A stretch of 64,000 nucleotides of DNA from Thunnus maccoyii (taxonomy: Eukaryota; Chordata; Actinopteri; Scombriformes; Scombridae): positions 9,609,001 through 9,673,000 of the forward strand of contig NC_056533.1 in NCBI RefSeq assembly GCF_910596095.1, in the 5' to 3' direction. The notes beneath the pieces were generated by a model. It ran no database searches and had not been told where the DNA came from. It worked only from the letters and a program-made list of their open reading frames with translations. Both the position numbers and the translations under genes were made by a program. Position 1 is the stretch's first letter; each line of letters begins with the position of its first letter. Positions 59,431 to 64,000 of the stretch are shown here, piece after piece.

Positions 59431-61469
59431 AAATGGCTGCTGGAGCAGCAGCTTGCAGCTGTAGCAGCTGGTAGCAGCAACTAACAGCTTCAACCTCTCA
59501 CACGCATTTTCTTCAGAAAATGCACATATTCTAGCTTTATGTATTATTATTTGTATCCTGTTTACAGTTCACAGAAATGGTTTCATCTGTATATTGTCTT
59601 TCTTGTTGTTATTCTGTTTAAGTACACTGAACAAGTGTCAAATTCTTTTATGTGTAAACGTACTTGGACATAAATAAACACAATGGACACAATAAAGATT
59701 ATTCTGATTCTGTTTCTGATTATGCATTGCATGTCAGAAACACTCTAAAAGACTAAATAAACTCAAAGTGAATGTGAAAGAATATAGCTGGAAAACTGTA
59801 ATTGAATTTACAGCACATATTAAGGCTTTTAATTCAACCAAATTATCATTACGGAACACATCTAAAAACTTAAGATTGTTTCCTTGCTTCCCCTGAACAT
59901 TAGTACAATTGTTCTTCGTATGTCAGCTCATTCTCAAAACACATTGACATGACACGTTCTATTCTTCAGACACCACACAATATAATACAGGAGCCCTGCA
60001 GTACAGCAGTTTAGTGAAGCTCATAATTATAGTTTTTGTTGGAAATGTGTAGTGTTGTTAAACCAATATCCCACAAAGTGACCTTAGTTAACATTGGTGA
60101 GGGTTTACACTTTCTTCTCTTTTTCTGTCTTACCCATGTGTCATCACAAAAGCTGAAACTTTTCCCCTGCAACATTACATAATTTGCAGCCTTTGTGAGT
60201 AATGCACCAGCAACTGAGGCACCATGCAATTACTGGACCCTTTGTACCTTTGTAAGTTGCCTCACACTGCGTTGACCTCTCAAAGCGATGATGTCACACC
60301 AGCTTTACTTTTCTTTGTTTCTGCTTGAATTGGTGGAGAGTCGGTTTAAAACTAACATTATGTAAAGTAGCCGCAAAATGTATAAAAAATCAATCTATAT
60401 ACATCCTGAAAACAGGAAAATTGTATTTAGAGTAGAGCTTCACTAAAACTCTTGAAGAAATTTCTTCTTGACCAGACTATGAAATAAAGCCTCAGAAATG
60501 GTTAACAGTCAATGGCTGACAGTCTCCACAAAAACAAATATCATGATCTTGACCAAACTGGTAAGCCTGTTCACTTCAAAATGATTGTGTTGTAAGGAAC
60601 TGTTTTTGGACAGCCCCTGTATGCGAATAAAGGTGCAAATCTTTTCTTACCTGTGTAATGTTGCTCTGTAAATATCTCTGTTACCGCCAGTGAATTCTGT
60701 TATGGCTCATCTCAGACTGTTCCTGTTCCAAAAATAACTGATTAGGGTAATATAATTAGTGAATTAACAATCAAAATACTGTCAGTTTAATATTATTATT
60801 CATGAAATCAGAATGTATTCATCCTCTATTTTCTAATCAGGGTTATTGGGGTCACGAGGGATCTGGAGCCAGTGCTTGCATGAATTGGCAAGAGGCAGGG
60901 GAAACCACACAGGGAAACAGTTTAATGCTCTCTCTCTTTTTTATCTACAAGCAAGTTAGATTCCTCAGTCGACCTAACCTGCAGGTCTTTGGACTGTAGG
61001 ATTCAATCCACTCAAACGCCACACAGAAAAGATGAGAATCAGCAACATCTGCCTTGTGAAACAAAAACATCAAATAAAATCTTTCAAGCATCTTTGGCTA
61101 ATGACTTCTGTCATCGTAAAGTCTAAGCCACGTCTTAGCGGTGGGTTGTCTTGGTCTTATATAGAATGTTCCCAAACACTAACTAACAGGTTGCTGGACA
61201 TACTTGCAAAAATAAAAGGTTGGTGTCTTATCAGTAGATAATGCATTCAGGTTACGGTCAGAATTTTCTTTAAGTTATACAAAAAAAAAAAATCCACTCC
61301 AGGTCTCTCTAACACTTTTGTAGATGATGTGATTACTGTAATTTTAAAGATACCCATCAGACATGTTTTAAGATATATAAAAAATGCTGTAATACTTTGA
61401 ATGATAATTTGTGTCTGATATGGTTTTTCCACAAAATAGTTCAGTTAACTTGTTAAAAATTCTTAAAAT

Positions 61470-61625
61470 TACATCTACTCTATCTCCCTCATTGAAATAT
61501 TCTGAATTTATGAATATGCAAATATTTTTCATTTCAAACATACAGAAGACGTCACTGAAAAGTCCATTCTGTGTATGTGCACTACAGGCTTCAAGTTTCC
61601 ACATCACACTTTTGTGAGTTGCAAA
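61470..61625 (+). repeat. Dispersed repeat paired with 18190-18345
   Basis: Its reverse complement matches the intronic copy in anpep copy 1. Shared blocks include TCTCCCTCATTGAA, ATATGCAAATATTTT and TTTCCACATCACACTTTTGTGAGTTGC-like ends. Short frames here are not genes. Confidence 0.6.
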
Positions 61626-61659
61626 TTGGGCCGCGATTGGCTTCAAAGTATTTGCTTGT

Positions 61660-61745
61660 TTAGTTTAGTTTATCCGTTTATTGGGATCCCCAATAGCAAT
61701 TACACCAGGCAACAGCTACTCTTCCTGGGGTCCACATATTGTATC
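61660..61745 (+). repeat. Retroposon-type end
   Basis: TTTATTGGGATCCCCAATAG followed by CTACTCTTCCTGGGGTCC is a block seen in common teleost non-LTR repeats. Confidence 0.5.
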
Positions 61746-61945
61746 ATGAATGTGTTTGTCATCGGAGTCCTGCTCCACACATTCACACCCGTACTTCAGA
61801 GTACCTTACTCAAGGGAACCACGAGTAAGGGAGACCATCTGATTAACTTCGCTGGAGAAAGAAAACTTAATGAAAATTTCTCCTAAAGGGGATTTAGCAC
61901 TTTTTCATGGTTGTGCCGAATGTTGAGACAATATAGTGTATGCTG

Positions 61946-61948
<3 letters not shown>

Positions 61949-61985
<37 letters not shown>
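61949..61985. repeat. (GT)n microsatellite
   Basis: About 18 uninterrupted GT units. Confidence 0.95.
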
Positions 61986-61988
<3 letters not shown>

Positions 61989-63149
61989 TTTGTTTGCACA
62001 AAGGGGAAACATACAAAAAGACTTTTCTGATGACTTATATACACTATAAGCTGATTATTTCTAGAACCTATGGTCTAGACACGTATCTAATTCTATCACA
62101 CCTTATCTCTCTGATGGAGGTCCATCAGACAAACCTTATGGGGATCTGTTGTAAATCTACCTGAGGGTCCTTGCCCAACAACTGCACCAATACTTTCAAT
62201 CCAGATCAGACGACATTCTGTGTTTCTGTTTGATCATCCTCAGCAATATCAAAATGTTAATCCGCATTTCCTGTTCTGATTTCATATCCATTAATTCTCT
62301 GTCCTACGTTTTCCATCATTAGTGCTGCAAAGCCACCCGGGTTGTTGCCTGTGTATCATCTATTATTTCCCCCCTAAATTCCCTTCCTCCTACATGAGCA
62401 CAGTGGAAAACAAATAGACGCTCATTAGCATGTGTGACCCGTTGGTGGTAAACAGGCTTATTTCCACATGAGTGCAGTGTGAGAATGGATTCCACCGGGA
62501 CAGTCGAGGTAGGTGGGCCCGCCGGCTGCCTTCATGGGGACTTTAATAGGGACTTAACAAATGCATGTAGACAGGCACAACATTCTCTGGCACAAGCGGG
62601 TCATGTTGGTACAGTGAGCACTTGTTACAGGGTGACTCACTGTATTTGGACTCTTGGGTGGCCACTGATATTCACTTCATTTTTAATGTGCTTTTTTTTT
62701 TTTCTCTCAGTGCTAATTGTTGAATTGCGACGGATGCTGCGTGCTGTCTGCCAGAGCTGAGGTAATGTGTGGCGTTCAAATAATGCCTCTGTGCTCTGCT
62801 CTGCTCTGTGATGAAAGCGGCCTGTAATTACAGGGATAGTCAAAACTGTCAGGGGCTCTTCTATGGATGGTTTTGTTTACTGTCTGCTTCTCTCACAGCA
62901 TCACAAGCTGCTGGCCCTCAGCTTCCTCCGCCTTGGCCTCAGACATCAACAGTTCACTTCAACTGCACCTGTGCAACTGCACCTCCTCAAACAAATTAAA
63001 AGACAGTGTGATGAAAAGGCAGATGTGATGAGTTGTTTTTGTATCCATACACATTTAGAAGGGCACAACTTGAACTGTTCTGTGTTCCTGTATATTCGGC
63101 TCACAATGATACAATATTACTATTTTCTCCCTTTTAATGATGTGACTTT

Positions 63150-63262
63150 CTGGAGCTCAACAGGTAGAGCAAGGCAACAGCAACGCCAAGGTTAAAGGTG
63201 TGAAAGCCTGTTTAGCTCTATAGGTAGAACACAGCATTAACACTGTCAGGGTTAAGGGGTCC
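63150..63262 (+). repeat. Two tRNA-derived SINE-like fragments in tandem
   Basis: GAGCTCAACAGGTAGAGCAA with AACGCCAAGGTTAA, and 59 bp later TTTAGCTCTATAGGTAGAAC with GTCAGGGTTAAGGG, resemble the A-box and B-box of tRNA-derived SINE heads. They are degenerate and are not functional tRNA genes. Confidence 0.45.
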
Positions 63263-64000
63263 ATATACCTACTGGGACTACCCATCAGATCATTATAATG
63301 CAAAGAAATGTGGACAAAAAGTCCACCTTGTGTTTTATTTAATTGTACATTAAAAGTCTGCAGTTGGTTCCTATCTCCTCAAGATGGCAGCATTTCAGTG
63401 TATATTCAGAGGAAACCCAAAATTTACTGTAAGCAATATTTTTTGGTAAACATAAGTGTTAAAAAGCTTTACATTCGACAGCCATCACTGATATAGTGTG
63501 TTTGGACGGTAACATGGGTCACCCAGTCCCTCTGCTCTCCAGTGAACAGAAAATACATTTTCTGGTATCCCGTTCCCACTTTATTCAATCAGGAGAGAGA
63601 ACTCCACAAAGAGGCGGTCCTCTCTGTGCGTTCATGGGCAAGCAGCAGAATTTCAGTGGCGGAACAGGTTAACCTATTGATTCCAGCGCTCCCAGGAATG
63701 GCTTACACAACCAAATACACCAAGAGAATGAAAGTAACAATCTTGATTTCCGTTTTGTTCTCATTAGCGGCAACTATAGAGATAAGCGGTAATTGCAGGT
63801 GTGTTTTTGGACCTCACTCAACCTCACTCCCAGAGATCCAAACAGCATTACCTATGTGATGTCACACTAGCAGAGACCCAAAAAACAGTACACCACTTCA
63901 CACAGACAGAGAAAGGCCCCGTCTTTGGCGGACCAACCACTGCTGGGTGATGGAAAACACGTCACTACTTTTGAATTTTTCCCAGGAATGTCGCCACCGA

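Larger units (their letters stand above)
59431..64000. other. Intergenic region at the right end
   Basis: No exon recognised on either strand. It contains a retroposon-like end near 59620-59715 (AATAAAGATTATTCTGATTC), the repeats at 61470-61745, a GT tract and tRNA-like SINE pieces, listed separately. Confidence 0.5.

Noticed and set aside
63150..63262. tRNA genes
   Set aside because: Only degenerate A/B-box-like words are present, with no cloverleaf. They fit SINE fragments.
1..64000. CRISPR arrays, operons or phage-like islands
   Set aside because: None is present. The window is ordinary vertebrate chromosomal DNA with introns.

Overview
This window reads as nuclear DNA of a ray-finned fish, most likely a percomorph teleost. 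The genes are split into many short exons by GT-AG introns. The protein families are vertebrate (SV2, MESP, ANPEP, AP3S2), and the intergenic DNA and introns are full of teleost repeats: Tc1/Sleeping Beauty-type relics, a hAT element, L2-like LINE tails and a palindromic foldback repeat. There is no bacterial gene organisation. The gene order MESP-ANPEP-AP3S2, with SV2B nearby, matches what I recall of human 15q26.

Layout. 883-3585 (+): last seven coding exons of a synaptic-vesicle glycoprotein 2 gene, closest to SV2B; its 5' half lies left of the window. 9966-10940 (+) and 15367-16295 (+): two tandem two-exon mesp bHLH genes, each with an inverted T-box-like element just upstream of a TATA-like sequence. 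17473-27661 (-) and 31358-40455 (-): two complete 20-exon aminopeptidase N (anpep) genes in tandem, with nearly identical exon lengths and intact zinc-peptidase motifs. 40392-41556: a recent 580-bp tandem duplication of the promoter and exon-1 start of the right-hand anpep. 42560-48700: gene-poor DNA with a 54-bp perfect inverted repeat. 48801-58075 (-): complete six-exon ap3s2, whose introns carry a Tc1 relic, a hAT element and an L2-like LINE end. 58200-64000: intergenic DNA with repeats only.

The genes are functionally unrelated neighbours held together by synteny: a synaptic vesicle transporter-like protein, two segmentation/mesoderm transcription factors, two brush-border ectopeptidases and a small adaptor subunit. 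The most distinctive observations are the matching T-box elements of the two mesp promoters, a patch of high identity confined to their bHLH exons (likely gene conversion), two GC-AG introns (anpep copy 1 intron 2, ap3s2 intron 2), the duplicated promoter/exon 1 of anpep copy 2, and a hAT insertion with near-matching 8-bp target duplications.
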